Made by a program: the position numbers and the translations under genes | Notes under the pieces: model-generated | What the model was told of the DNA's origin: nothing | Databases searched by the model: none | The model's input: the letters and a program-made list of their open reading frames with translations, nothing else | Shown: piece by piece, positions 10,035 to 18,906 of the stretch | How the letters are laid out: each line of letters begins with the position of its first letter | How positions within the stretch are numbered: the first letter of the stretch is position 1 | NCBI RefSeq assembly: GCF_001661075.1 | Contig: NZ_CP014870.1 | Coordinates: forward strand, 434,001-498,000 | DNA length: 64,000 nucleotides | Direction of reading: 5' to 3' | From: Pseudomonas silesiensis | Lineage (GTDB): Bacteria; Pseudomonadota; Gammaproteobacteria; Pseudomonadales; Pseudomonadaceae

Positions 10035-12302
10035 ATGAGCGACTCCCTTGATCTCAGCCTGGACGGTGTAGAACGCCGGTCACTGGCTGACTTCACCGAA
10101 AATGCCTACCTCAACTACTCCATGTACGTGATCATGGACCGTGCCCTGCCGCATATCGGCGACGGACTGAAGCCGGTACAGCGGCGCATCATCTACGCGA
10201 TGAGCGAGTTGGGGCTGGACGCCGATTCCAAACACAAGAAGTCGGCGCGTACCGTCGGTGACGTGCTCGGCAAGTTCCACCCGCACGGCGACTCGGCCTG
10301 CTACGAAGCCATGGTCCTGATGGCCCAGCCGTTCAGTTACCGCTACACGCTGGTCGACGGCCAGGGTAACTGGGGTGCACCGGATGATCCCAAGTCCTTC
10401 GCCGCCATGCGATACACCGAAGCGCGGCTGTCGCGTTATTCCGAAGTGCTGCTCAGCGAACTGGGCCAGGGCACCGCGGACTGGGGCCCGAACTTCGATG
10501 GCACCCTCGATGAACCGCTGGTGTTGCCGGCACGTTTGCCGAACATCCTGCTCAACGGCACCACCGGCATCGCCGTGGGCATGGCCACCGACGTACCGCC
10601 GCACAACCTGCGCGAAGTCGCCACCGCCTGCGTGCGTTTGCTCGATGAGCCCAAGGCCACGGTCGAACAGCTCTGCGAACACATCCAGGGCCCGGATTAC
10701 CCGACCGAAGCGGAAATCATCACGCCGCGGGCCGATTTGCTGAAAATGTATGAAACCGGCAAGGGCTCGGTACGCATGCGTGCCGTGTACCACGTCGAGG
10801 ACGGCGACATCATCGTCACCGCGCTGCCGCATCAGGTCTCCGGTGCCAAGGTGCTGGAGCAGATCGCGGCCATGATGCAGGCCAAGCCGTCCAAGGCGCC
10901 GCAGATTGCTGACCTGCGTGACGAATCCGACCACGAAAACCCGTGCCGGATCGTGATCATCCCGGGCGCCCGCAAAAACTTTGACCACGATGCCCTGATG
11001 CAACACCTGTTCGCCAGCACCGAGCTGGAGTCGAGCTACCGGGTCAACATCAACATCATCGGTCTGGACGGCAAGCCGCAACTGAAAAATCTGCGTGCGT
11101 TGCTGGTCGAGTGGTTGCAGTTCCGGGTTCAGACGGTACGTCGCCGCCTGCAATTTCGCCTGGACAAGGTCGAGCGTCGCCTGCACCTGTTGGACGGTTT
11201 GTTGATTGCCTACCTCAACCTGGATGAAGTGATCCACATCATCCGGACCGAGGAACACCCCAAAGCCGCCCTGATCGAACGTTTTGCCCTGAGCGAAATC
11301 CAGGCCGACTACATCCTTGACACCCGTCTGCGTCAATTGGCGCGACTGGAAGAAATGAAGCTGCGTGCCGAGCAGGATGAACTGCTCAAGGAACAGGCCA
11401 AGCTGCAGGCCCTGCTGAGCAGCGAAGCCAAGCTGAAAAAACTGGTCCGCACCGAACTGATCAAGGACGCCGAAACCTATGGCGACGACCGTCGTTCGCC
11501 AATCGTCGAGCGTGCCGAGGCCAAGGCCCTGACCGAACACGATCTGCTGCCGAACGAAAAAGTGACGGTAGTGCTGTCGGAAAAAGGCTGGGTGCGCTCC
11601 GCCAAGGGCCACGAAATCGATGCCACCGGGCTTTCCTACAAGGCCGGGGATGGTTTCAAGGCCCTGGCGCCCGGGCGTTCCAATCAGTTTGCGGTGTTTA
11701 TCGATTCCACTGGCCGCAGTTATTCGGTGGCCGCACACACCTTGCCATCGGCCCGTGGCCAGGGCGAGCCGTTGACCGGCCGTCTGACGCCGCCGCCAGG
11801 GGCGAGTTTCGAGTGCGTGCTGATGCCCGAAGACGATGCGTTGTACGTGATCGCCTCGGACGCCGGTTACGGTTTCGTGGTCAAGGGTGAAGACCTGCAA
11901 GCCAAGAACAAGGCGGGCAAGGCCCTGTTGAGCCTGCCGAACAACGCCAAGGTGATCTTGCCGCGTCCGGTAGCCGATCGTGAACAGAACTGGCTGGCCT
12001 CGGTGACCACCGAAGGTCGCCTGCTGATCTTCAAGATCAGCGATCTGCCACAATTAGGTAAAGGTAAAGGCAATAAGATCATCGGTATTTCCGGTGAGCG
12101 CGTTGCCAGTCGCGAAGAATATGTCACGGACATCGCCGTTCTGCCGGAAGGTGCCACATTGGTGCTGCAAGCCGGAAAACGTACCTTGTCACTGAAGGCG
12201 GACGACCTCGAACACTACAAAGGTGAGCGTGGGCGTCGTGGTAACAAACTGCCTCGTGGCTTTCAGAGGGTAGATGCGCTGCTCGTCGAAAACCTCAATT
12301 AA
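10035..12302 (+). CDS. parC: DNA topoisomerase IV subunit A
   Basis: DNA-cleaving subunit of topoisomerase IV, 755 residues. The start ATG at 10035 gives [17 protein letters not shown]; the frame extends upstream inside the protease gene without homology. The active-site Tyr is residue 127 in [11 protein letters not shown]. The quinolone-resistance region [13 protein letters not shown] carries Ser87 and Glu91, equivalent to E. coli Ser80 and Glu84, so no classical resistance substitution is present. The C-terminal half has the GyrA/ParC beta-pinwheel. Confidence 0.97.
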   Translation: MSDSLDLSLDGVERRSLADFTENAYLNYSMYVIMDRALPHIGDGLKPVQRRIIYAMSELGLDADSKHKKSARTVGDVLGKFHPHGDSACYEAMVLMAQPFSYRYTLVDGQGNWGAPDDPKSFAAMRYTEARLSRYSEVLLSELGQGTADWGPNFDGTLDEPLVLPARLPNILLNGTTGIAVGMATDVPPHNLREVATACVRLLDEPKATVEQLCEHIQGPDYPTEAEIITPRADLLKMYETGKGSVRMRAVYHVEDGDIIVTALPHQVSGAKVLEQIAAMMQAKPSKAPQIADLRDESDHENPCRIVIIPGARKNFDHDALMQHLFASTELESSYRVNINIIGLDGKPQLKNLRALLVEWLQFRVQTVRRRLQFRLDKVERRLHLLDGLLIAYLNLDEVIHIIRTEEHPKAALIERFALSEIQADYILDTRLRQLARLEEMKLRAEQDELLKEQAKLQALLSSEAKLKKLVRTELIKDAETYGDDRRSPIVERAEAKALTEHDLLPNEKVTVVLSEKGWVRSAKGHEIDATGLSYKAGDGFKALAPGRSNQFAVFIDSTGRSYSVAAHTLPSARGQGEPLTGRLTPPPGASFECVLMPEDDALYVIASDAGYGFVVKGEDLQAKNKAGKALLSLPNNAKVILPRPVADREQNWLASVTTEGRLLIFKISDLPQLGKGKGNKIIGISGERVASREEYVTDIAVLPEGATLVLQAGKRTLSLKADDLEHYKGERGRRGNKLPRGFQRVDALLVENLN

Positions 12303-12316
12303 GCGTCCTAGAGCGC

Positions 12317-12344
12317 TCGATCTACGATTTAACGAGTAGATCGA
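12317..12344 (+). terminator. Hairpin after parC, possible terminator
   Basis: TCGATCTAC and GTAGATCGA form a 9-bp stem around a 10-base loop, 15 bases after the parC stop. No T-run follows, so it may stabilise the mRNA end instead of terminating. Confidence 0.35.
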
Positions 12345-12478
12345 CGCATTGGCGCTGGAGTCGGAACGCATATTCACGGATGATATGGCCTTTCAAGCGC
12401 CGGCGTGGCCGAGCGTTCTTCATATTTTTTGAGTATTTTCACTGTGGTTAGCCTTGTGGCAACCACCTGGATGGGACG

Positions 12479-13192
12479 ATGACTGCTCTGCGCCTTCCGT
12501 TTTTTTTGATGCTCGCCGGGGTCCTTGGCCTGGCGGGTTGCAGCGTTCACCAACCGGTGTCGCTGTATCAGCTGGACAGCGGAAGTCCGGCTCAGCCTGC
12601 GCAAAGCGCGGGCATGGCTGTTTTGCTGGGTCCGGTGACCGTTGCCGATTATCTGCAACGCGAAACCTTGTTGCAGCGTCAACCCGACGGGAGCCTTCAG
12701 GCTGCCACTGACGGCCGATGGGCGGGTAGCCTTTCGTCCGATATCGATCAGCTGTTGTTGCGTCAGGTAGCAGGTCATCTGGACAGCCAGCGCGTGGTGC
12801 TCGCGCCGGCGACGGTGGGTTTCACGCCGGATGTCCAGGTTCTGCTGACCATCACCCGCCTGGATTCGGGTGAGTCGCAGCCGGCGATCCTCGATGCGCA
12901 ATGGCGTCTGATCGACCGTCGTGGTCAGGTTCGCGATAACCGCATCATTCATCTGCAGGAACAGCATGCCGGCGGTACGGCGGCGCAGGTTCAGGCACAG
13001 GGTGTATTGCTGCAGCGTCTGGCGGCGCAATTGTCGGTGGCGCTCAAGCCGCTGGCCAATCAGCCGCCGATTGCCGAAGCGCCACGCAAGTCTGCGGCCA
13101 AGGCTGCGGCACCTGCGGTGGAAAAGGATAAGCAGCCGAAGATCCCGATGGCTGCGCCGATCCGGACCGATATGGAAGTGTTCAGGTTCTAG
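12479..13192 (+). CDS. PqiC-family (DUF330) outer-membrane lipoprotein
   Basis: A 237-residue lipoprotein. The signal peptide ends in lipobox LAGC (Cys at about residue 21), and the body has the ABC-type-transport auxiliary (DUF330/PqiC) pattern: VSLYQLDSG, VAVLLGPVTVADYLQR-like and WAGSLSSDIDQLLLRQVA. PqiC works with the PqiA/PqiB MCE tunnel in lipid traffic between membranes. Neither pqiA nor pqiB is next to it here. The C-terminal 40 residues are Lys/Ala/Pro-rich and probably disordered. The gene is monocistronic, with a strong terminator after it. Confidence 0.8.
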   Translation: MTALRLPFFLMLAGVLGLAGCSVHQPVSLYQLDSGSPAQPAQSAGMAVLLGPVTVADYLQRETLLQRQPDGSLQAATDGRWAGSLSSDIDQLLLRQVAGHLDSQRVVLAPATVGFTPDVQVLLTITRLDSGESQPAILDAQWRLIDRRGQVRDNRIIHLQEQHAGGTAAQVQAQGVLLQRLAAQLSVALKPLANQPPIAEAPRKSAAKAAAPAVEKDKQPKIPMAAPIRTDMEVFRF

Positions 13193-13211
13193 AGCTGGAT
13201 TGATTCAAAGC

Positions 13212-13240
13212 AAAGCCCGCCATTGTGCGGGCTTTGTTGT
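13212..13240 (+). terminator. Rho-independent terminator after pqiC-type gene
   Basis: AAAGCCCGC - CATTGT - GCGGGCTTT followed by GTTGTTT, 20 bases after the stop. Confidence 0.85.
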
Positions 13241-13279
13241 TTCTGCAGGTTGGAGATCTCGGCTGTCTGTCCTGGCCTC

Positions 13280-13370
13280 ATCGCGAGCAAGCTCGCTCCC
13301 ACAGGGCGCTCAGTCGTACATAAACCTTGTATTCACAGAGGTCACTGTGGGAGCGGGCTTGCCCGCGAAG
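13280..13370. repeat. REP pair
   Basis: TCGCGAGCAAGCTCGCTCCCACA (13280 on) faces TGTGGGAGCGGGCTTGCCCGCGA (13346-13368). The two arms differ in the central base pairs (AGCTTGCT against GGCTTGCC), so they belong to two REP variants. Confidence 0.8.
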
Positions 13371-13387
13371 AGGCCGGCACAGGCCAC

Positions 13388-13427
13388 AAAAAAGCCCGCA
13401 GACGATCACTCATCTGCGGGCTCTTTT
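13388..13427 (-). terminator. Rho-independent terminator of the Smp-like gene
   Basis: On the minus strand the stem is GCCCGCAGA / TCTGCGGGC with a TTTTTT tail, starting 18 bases after the stop codon. Confidence 0.88.
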
Positions 13428-13444
13428 ACAACAGGGGCCAGGAC

Positions 13445-14974
13445 TTAAGCCCGGCGCTCATGCATCCGCGCCAATTGCCGCTCCAGCATCGATGGATAAG
13501 GCTCCATCAACCGCTCTACGCAGCACGCGCCCTCCGGGCTGGCAATCGGCCGGATCCGGGCACGCTGACGGATCAACGCGTCGTCACTGATCTTGCGCTC
13601 CACCAGCAACAGGTTGCGGCTGTGTTGCGACAGGGCCAAGGCGTCCTGGGCCGATTCGGTCAGCAGCAGATCGATCTGGCTCATGCCGAACAATTCGTCG
13701 CCCAGAGTCAGGCCCAGCTGCAATTGCAGGGTAATGCCACTGTCGGCGACTTCAATCTGCAGCTGATGGCCCAGGGCGCGCAGCAATTCACCGCAGCAAA
13801 TGGCATTGGTCAGGTAATCGTCGCCGCTGTCTTCGTTGTGGAACAGCATCAGCGTGCTGCCGTCGTTCAGGGTATGCAGTTCACTCTGGTAGAGCGAAGC
13901 GGCCTGATCGAGGCAATCGCGATAGCGTTTGAGCAGTTCTTCCAGACGTGCCCGGGGCAGGCGGCGCAACTGATCCTGCGCGCCCAGTTGCACGGCGAGC
14001 ACGGCACTGTGTTGCGGCACGTTCGATGGCTTTGGTTTTACCAGCGGTTTCGGCGCGCTGTCCGCAGAGACATCACGCAGGTCGGCAAACGGGTCGTCGT
14101 CGTCATCGTCATCCTCGACGGTGCTGACAATGCGCCGCGGCGCAGGCTTCACGGCGGCTACCGGGCGACTTTCGTCAAAGCTCGGATCGCGCAGGTTGCG
14201 CACTTCGAAGGCCGGATCAGTCTCTTCGTCGTCATTTTCATCGTCGAACTCAGGCTCCGGCTCGGCTTCCGGTTCAACCGGTTCCGGTGCGAAGTCCGCG
14301 TGCAACTGGCGAGCGAGGTCGCCGATTTCATCCTGACGCCCGGTACCCGGCGTGTGTTCGTCAATGTTGCGCAGCCATACGCGCAATTGCATCAGCGGCG
14401 TGGAAAGGTTGCGGCCCAGGCGCAGGCTCAGGGCCAACGACAACGCCAGCAGAATGGCACTGAGAATGCCCATGCTTTGCAGGCTGATGGTCATCGGCTG
14501 CTGGAATTGATCCATGTCCAGGCTGATGCGCAGTTGCCCGGCGGTCACGTCCTGAAAGGTGATCTTGCTCTGGTACATGCCCTCGGCTTCGCCCAGCAGG
14601 CTGTGCTTGGGGCGCTGACCGGCTTCGGCGAGGATGCGGTTATCCACGCTGTAGATGGCGGCATGGGCCACCAGCTTGTTCTTGGTCAGGTTGTTGAGCA
14701 GCACGTTGAGACTGAGGATGTCGTTGGACACCAACAGCTCCGTGGCCGACGTGGCGGTCTGGGTGGTCAGGCTTTCGCCCAGGGCATCCGCCTGCTCATG
14801 CATGGCCTGCTTGAACTGCAATCCCATCACACAGGCGTAGATCACCAGGGCCAGAGCGACCAGGATCACGTTATGGCTGGCAATGCGTAATGCAATCGGT
14901 ACACGGCGGTGGCGCAGTGCCCGGAAGATCAGCAGAAAGAAGTTATCGGTTTTTACTGGCGTGGGCCGGTTCAC
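13445..14974 (-). CDS. AhpA/YtjB (Smp)-family membrane protein with C-terminal cyclase-like domain
   Basis: 509 residues, divergent from serB exactly like smp (ytjB) in E. coli. It has TM1 at about 28-51, a periplasmic SMP-type domain (52-163), TM2 at 164-186 and a HAMP-like stretch to about 222. An acidic, probably disordered linker (225-320, including seven consecutive Asp) follows. A last domain at about 322-490 reads like a degenerate class III nucleotide-cyclase fold: AVLAVQLGA, LLKRYRDCLDQAASLYQSELHTLNDGSTLMLF and LQLGLTLGDELFG occupy the places of the cyclase beta1, GD hairpin and IGIHTG strand. The first metal Asp is replaced, so catalysis is unlikely. E. coli Smp lacks this extension. 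Function unknown. Confidence 0.8.
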   Translation of the reverse strand: MNRPTPVKTDNFFLLIFRALRHRRVPIALRIASHNVILVALALVIYACVMGLQFKQAMHEQADALGESLTTQTATSATELLVSNDILSLNVLLNNLTKNKLVAHAAIYSVDNRILAEAGQRPKHSLLGEAEGMYQSKITFQDVTAGQLRISLDMDQFQQPMTISLQSMGILSAILLALSLALSLRLGRNLSTPLMQLRVWLRNIDEHTPGTGRQDEIGDLARQLHADFAPEPVEPEAEPEPEFDDENDDEETDPAFEVRNLRDPSFDESRPVAAVKPAPRRIVSTVEDDDDDDDPFADLRDVSADSAPKPLVKPKPSNVPQHSAVLAVQLGAQDQLRRLPRARLEELLKRYRDCLDQAASLYQSELHTLNDGSTLMLFHNEDSGDDYLTNAICCGELLRALGHQLQIEVADSGITLQLQLGLTLGDELFGMSQIDLLLTESAQDALALSQHSRNLLLVERKISDDALIRQRARIRPIASPEGACCVERLMEPYPSMLERQLARMHERRA

Positions 14975-15009
14975 TTGAGCTCGGCTCTTTGTCCGTGAAG
15001 TTGACGCGC

Positions 15010-15037
15010 AGTATAGCGATAGGCCCTAGGCCGTCAA
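15010..15037 (-). promoter_or_regulatory. Sigma-70 promoter of the Smp-like gene
   Basis: On the minus strand TTGACG (15037-15032) and TATACT (15015-15010) are spaced by 16 bases. This would give a leader of about 30 bases before the ATG at 14974. Confidence 0.7.
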
Positions 15038-15108
15038 AGCGCTCACGGTGCCCGATGGTCACTGAATGTGGGTAGAATGCGGTTTTTTTCCACCTGCGGG
15101 GGTGCGCC

Positions 15109-16323
15109 TTGCGCGAAATCGTCCTGATAAACATCACGGGAGTCGACCGTCCGGGTCTGACTGCGGCCATTACCGGCGTTCTGGCCCAGGGTGGTGTGAA
15201 CATTCTCGACATCGGTCAGGCGGTGATCCACGACACCCTGTCGTTCGGCATCCTGGTTGAAATTCCTGACACCGAGCAAGGCAAGTCGGTGCTCAAGGAC
15301 ATTCTGTTCACGGCTTACAAGCTCGATCAACAGGTGCGTTTCACGCCGGTGTCCGAAGAGGATTACCAGCAGTGGGTCGGCAATCAAGGCAAGAAACGCC
15401 ACATCGTGACGCTATTGACCCGCAAAGTGACTGCCGAGCAATTGCAGCGAGTCAGTTCGATCACGGCCAAGTATGGCCTGAACATTGACCACATCGACCG
15501 GCTGTCCGGGCGTATGCCGCTGGATACCCCGGCCGATAAAGGCAAGGGCTGCATCGAGTTTTCCGTGCGTGGCGAGGCGGCTGACCCGCAAGCGTTGCGG
15601 GCGGAATTCTTGAGCGTTGCCCAGGAACTGAACGTTGACATTGCCTTTCAGGAAGATTCGCTGTTCCGCCGCAACCGTCGCCTGGCGGTGTTCGACATGG
15701 ACTCGACGCTGATCGAAGCCGAAGTCATCGACGAACTGGCCAAGGCCGCCGGTGTGGGCGACCAGGTGTCCGCCATCACCGAGCGGGCGATGGCCGGCGA
15801 GCTGGATTTCCGCGCCAGCTTCAAGGAACGCCTGGCCTTGCTGCAAGGCCTGGACGTTAGCGTACTGGACTCGATCGGCGCCTCTTTGCGCCTGACCGAA
15901 GGCGCGGAAACCCTGTTCGCCGAACTCAAGCGTCTGGGCTACAAGACGGCGATCCTGTCAGGTGGCTTCACTTATTTTGCCAAGCAGTTGCAGGCAAAGC
16001 TGGGCATCGACTACGTGTTTGCCAACGAACTGGAAGTGGTCGATGGCAAGGTCACCGGCGTGGCGGTTGAACCGATCGTCGATGCACAGCGCAAGGCGGA
16101 TCTGCTGAAGGAACTGGCGCACAAGGAAGGTTTGCGTCTGGAGCAGACCATCGCAGTCGGTGACGGCGCCAATGATTTGCCGATGCTGGCGATTGCCGGG
16201 CTGGGCGTGGCGTTCCGCGCCAAGCCGCTGGTGAAGCAGTCGGCGAAGCAGGCGATTTCCACCCTTGGGCTGGATGGTGTTCTTTATTTGCTGGGCTTCC
16301 GGGATCGTGACGGGCAGCTCTGA
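15109..16323 (+). CDS. serB: Phosphoserine phosphatase SerB
   Basis: Last step of serine synthesis (phosphoserine to serine). 404 residues: an N-terminal ACT-like regulatory region (residues 1-180, opening REIVLINITGVDRPGLTAAITG) and a HAD phosphatase domain. The nucleophile motif DMDSTLIEAE is at about residue 196, and GDGANDLPML (motif IV) is near 350. The start is TTG at 15109 with CTGCGGGGG just upstream; no ATG fits. TAGAAT at about 15074 is a likely -10 for its promoter. It is followed by an REP pair. Confidence 0.95.
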   Translation: MREIVLINITGVDRPGLTAAITGVLAQGGVNILDIGQAVIHDTLSFGILVEIPDTEQGKSVLKDILFTAYKLDQQVRFTPVSEEDYQQWVGNQGKKRHIVTLLTRKVTAEQLQRVSSITAKYGLNIDHIDRLSGRMPLDTPADKGKGCIEFSVRGEAADPQALRAEFLSVAQELNVDIAFQEDSLFRRNRRLAVFDMDSTLIEAEVIDELAKAAGVGDQVSAITERAMAGELDFRASFKERLALLQGLDVSVLDSIGASLRLTEGAETLFAELKRLGYKTAILSGGFTYFAKQLQAKLGIDYVFANELEVVDGKVTGVAVEPIVDAQRKADLLKELAHKEGLRLEQTIAVGDGANDLPMLAIAGLGVAFRAKPLVKQSAKQAISTLGLDGVLYLLGFRDRDGQL

Positions 16324-16348
16324 TTCTTCAATTGTCTGAGCGGGCCCT

Positions 16349-16415
16349 TTCGCGGGCAAGCCTCGCTCCTACAGGGATTGCGCAAAACCTGTAGGAGCGA
16401 GGCTTGCCCGCGAAG
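16349..16415. repeat. REP inverted pair
   Basis: The two arms are perfect inverted copies of TGTAGGAGCGAGGCTTGCCC plus GCGAA, around a 16-base spacer. It sits between serB and the FimW-like gene, where P. aeruginosa carries fimX. Confidence 0.88.
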
Positions 16416-16443
16416 GGTGCGTCGCGGTCTTACGGACTGTCCC

Positions 16444-18222
16444 TCAAAGCGTCTTCCACAACGAATCGAATTCCTGCTCGATACGAACCACACCGCTCCC
16501 TATGGCCTCGACATTTGCGACCGTCTCCACCAAGCGATAGGCAAACTGATTGAAACTGTGGGTGCTCGCCAACCGCCGATCCAGCCCGGCCCGGCGCTCC
16601 TCGCCGTGGGTGTTGATCACCACTTTATGGCCTTCCTGAAAGGGCAGGCGCGGCGCGAGCAACGTCGGCGGCAGGTCTATCGCACTGATGGCCGGTAATA
16701 ACAAAGCGCGCAGGTAATGGCTGTGATCGTCATGCTCACGCAACAGCTGCAGCCCGCAAGGTTCGGCGCATGGCGCGACCTGTTCGATGCCCATTTGCGT
16801 ACCGCCGCCACGCACCTGACGGATCCAGCGCACCACGGCGATGCTCCAGCCCTGACCTGCAGAGTCCTCGATGCCAACCATTTCGCCCGCCTGCAGTTCG
16901 GCGGGCACTGCGCCAGGCCAGGCCAGGCAATAACCGCCAGGACTGTGGTTGATCACTGGCAGGACATAAGTCGCAAACTGTTGATTGCGATCGGACGCCT
17001 CATGGCTGTCGTCATTCTGAAGCTGCGGGTACTCGATTTCTTCATAGGGCAGTAGATCGACTACGTTTTCATTGGGTGTCACAGGGCTCCACAGGTCTTT
17101 CACTCGACCTGCTGGGGATTTCGCCGAGAATTGCGCGTGTCGGGAGCCCGAGTGTTTCAGGAGGTCGCTGAACGAACGTTGCCCGCCCAGATAATAGTGC
17201 AGCGCGCTCATGCCGATGCACAGGGTCAGGGTGCCTTGGCCGACAGTACGCTGGAAACCGCGCTCGGCCGTCTGGCCCCAGGCCGCATGCAAGTGTTGCA
17301 GCGTATCGAGACTCAGCCCTGCCGGTACTGGCAGGGGTGTCGAGCTGTCGGTTTTTTGCAGATGAGCTGCGATGGCTGCCACCAGCGGCAGCGGGTCGAT
17401 CCCCAGGAGGCTTTCCTGCTGCTCTGGACGGAATCGGGAGCGATAACGAGGCCCGGTGTCGATGTCCGATGCGATGGCAAACAGTCCATCCGAGCGTTTG
17501 CCGGGTTGCAGCTTGATCCACTTGCTCCAGGGCTCCAGCACTTCGGCGACCCGGGCAATCTGGTTCTGCCGCAGTTGGTTGCAGCGGGAGGCCCCCAGCA
17601 GCAACGCGACGACATAGGTCTGTTCGATGCTGAGCGTTTGCGTCTGGCTGGCCAGTTCATCGCGCAGGCTCAGGTGCTGCAACTGATGCACACAGGCGAT
17701 CCGGTACAGTTGATGCAACTCCAGCCACAGCCCTTCCGGTACCGGGCAATAAAGCTCGGTGGCGCGGATCAATGGTCCGTTCAGGCAATGGATCGCACGT
17801 TGCAACGCCTGGGTCAGCAGCGGCGCACGGTCCTTGCTGAAACGCGGTGAGATGCGCACGACAATCTGTTTATAGCCAATCGCCAAGTGATTTTGCAGCG
17901 CCTGGCAGAGGTTGGCGATCTTGCGCGAACGTTCGTCGAGAACGATCGATTGATGCAGGAAATGCCGCTCCAGGTGTTTACAGACGTAATACACCTCGGG
18001 CCTTAGCAGCTCGAGCATTTGCAGGCGATTATCGCTGGGCGTCAGCAGCTGATTGAGTTCACTCAAGCCTTGATAGAGCTGGCGTGCGGTTTCGCCGATG
18101 TTGGCTTTGGGCAGATTGGCGATCCAGCGCTTGAGGTCACGCGGGGTGGCTTCACAGAACGTCAGGCGCAACTGCGTGGGGATGGGCGCGCGTAGCAAGA
18201 GGTGGGGACTGGTTTCATTCAT
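16444..18222 (-). CDS. FimW-like protein with divergent PilZ-type C-terminal region
   Basis: A 592-residue soluble protein without signal or membrane segments. By position (between serB and psd) it is the counterpart of PA4958, which I recall as the c-di-GMP effector FimW acting at the cell pole on type IV pili. The N-terminal 300 residues are helical and unrecognised. At about residue 415-520, RNQQFATYVLPVINHSPGGYC contains NHSPGG, which fits the second PilZ motif (D/NxSxxG); the upstream Arg motif is poorly conserved. The start ATG at 18222 is preferred over the TTG at 18249 because it gives the cleaner N-terminus MNETSPHLLL. Overlap with the flanking REP is nil. Confidence 0.6.
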   Translation of the reverse strand: MNETSPHLLLRAPIPTQLRLTFCEATPRDLKRWIANLPKANIGETARQLYQGLSELNQLLTPSDNRLQMLELLRPEVYYVCKHLERHFLHQSIVLDERSRKIANLCQALQNHLAIGYKQIVVRISPRFSKDRAPLLTQALQRAIHCLNGPLIRATELYCPVPEGLWLELHQLYRIACVHQLQHLSLRDELASQTQTLSIEQTYVVALLLGASRCNQLRQNQIARVAEVLEPWSKWIKLQPGKRSDGLFAIASDIDTGPRYRSRFRPEQQESLLGIDPLPLVAAIAAHLQKTDSSTPLPVPAGLSLDTLQHLHAAWGQTAERGFQRTVGQGTLTLCIGMSALHYYLGGQRSFSDLLKHSGSRHAQFSAKSPAGRVKDLWSPVTPNENVVDLLPYEEIEYPQLQNDDSHEASDRNQQFATYVLPVINHSPGGYCLAWPGAVPAELQAGEMVGIEDSAGQGWSIAVVRWIRQVRGGGTQMGIEQVAPCAEPCGLQLLREHDDHSHYLRALLLPAISAIDLPPTLLAPRLPFQEGHKVVINTHGEERRAGLDRRLASTHSFNQFAYRLVETVANVEAIGSGVVRIEQEFDSLWKTL

Positions 18223-18249
18223 GCCGTGGACAGACTCCAACCGGGACAA

Positions 18250-18448
18250 TGGGCAGTGAATGGCGTGACTGTACCAGCAATAGCCTGCCGGCGAATATTG
18301 GCAGATGGGGGGATTACCGTTGGTCTGTCAGTCTGGTGGCGTCCGGGTGTACTACTAATCTGACAATCGTGCGACTGGATACGCACAGTCGTACGGCCTG
18401 CCGCAAACGCAGGGCAGGTCTCTTCGTAACTTCAAGGAGATGAGGTTC
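18250..18448. other. Intergenic region upstream of the lectin gene
   Basis: About 200 bp between the divergent FimW-like and lectin genes. It holds short dyads (for example GGCCTGC..GCAGGGC near 18397-18418) and the strong Shine-Dalgarno AAGGAG at 18434-18439. No clear -35/-10 pair was found, which may mean activator-dependent expression. Confidence 0.4.
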
Positions 18449-18850
18449 ATGTCTAGATACGTAGTGGCAAATCAATGGGGCGGTAGTTCGGCACCCTGGC
18501 ATCCAGGTGGAGACTGGGTACTGGGCGCGCGGGACAACCAGAAGGTTGTCGCGATCGAAATCAAATCGGGCGATGGCGGTAAGAGCTTCACCGGCACCAT
18601 GACTTATGCGGGCGAAGGTCCCATTGGCTTCAAGGCTCAACGCACGGGCCAGAACCAGTACAACGTTGAAAATCAGTGGGGCGGTAACGACGCCCCGTGG
18701 CACCCGGGTGGCAAATGGGTCATCGGTGGCCGGGATAATCAGAACGTTGTCGCGTTGAGCGTGACCTCCAATGATGGAGGGAAAAACCTCAGTGGCACCA
18801 ACACCTACGCCAATGAAGGGCCCATAGGCTTTCGTGGGCAGATAGAGTAG
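18449..18850 (+). CDS. OAA-family high-mannose-binding lectin (PFA-type)
   Basis: A 133-residue protein made of two tandem copies with a 67-residue period: NQWGGSSAPWHPGG at residue 8 and NQWGGNDAPWHPGG at residue 75, each followed by W(V)xGxRDNQxVVA, a GGK..xGT turn and EGPIGF. This is the pattern and length of Oscillatoria agardhii agglutinin homologues, including the P. fluorescens agglutinin PFA, beta-barrel lectins binding the branched core of high-mannose glycans. There is no signal peptide, as in the family. The ATG at 18449 lies 9 bases after AAGGAG (18434-18439); the ATG at 18440 is too close. It is monocistronic and lies between conserved genes. Confidence 0.93.
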   Translation: MSRYVVANQWGGSSAPWHPGGDWVLGARDNQKVVAIEIKSGDGGKSFTGTMTYAGEGPIGFKAQRTGQNQYNVENQWGGNDAPWHPGGKWVIGGRDNQNVVALSVTSNDGGKNLSGTNTYANEGPIGFRGQIE

Positions 18851-18868
18851 CGGCACCACCGCAATGTC

Positions 18869-18898
18869 CGACCCCGCGAAGACGTTCGCGGGGTTCGG
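18869..18898. terminator. Bidirectional hairpin between the lectin gene and psd
   Basis: CCCCGCGAA / TTCGCGGGG stem around GACG, extended by CCGA/TCGG. It lies between two convergent genes. It lacks a long T-run. Confidence 0.6.
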
Positions 18899-18906
18899 AT
18901 CAGGCA

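Noticed and set aside
10080..12053. A 657-codon minus-strand ORF opposite parC
   Set aside because: Antisense shadow of a high-GC gene; the composition (His/Gln/Val-rich) is typical of reverse-frame translation and parC is certain.
13223..14890. A 555-codon plus-strand ORF opposite the Smp-like gene
   Set aside because: It begins inside a REP and terminator and is antisense to a gene with clear membrane segments.
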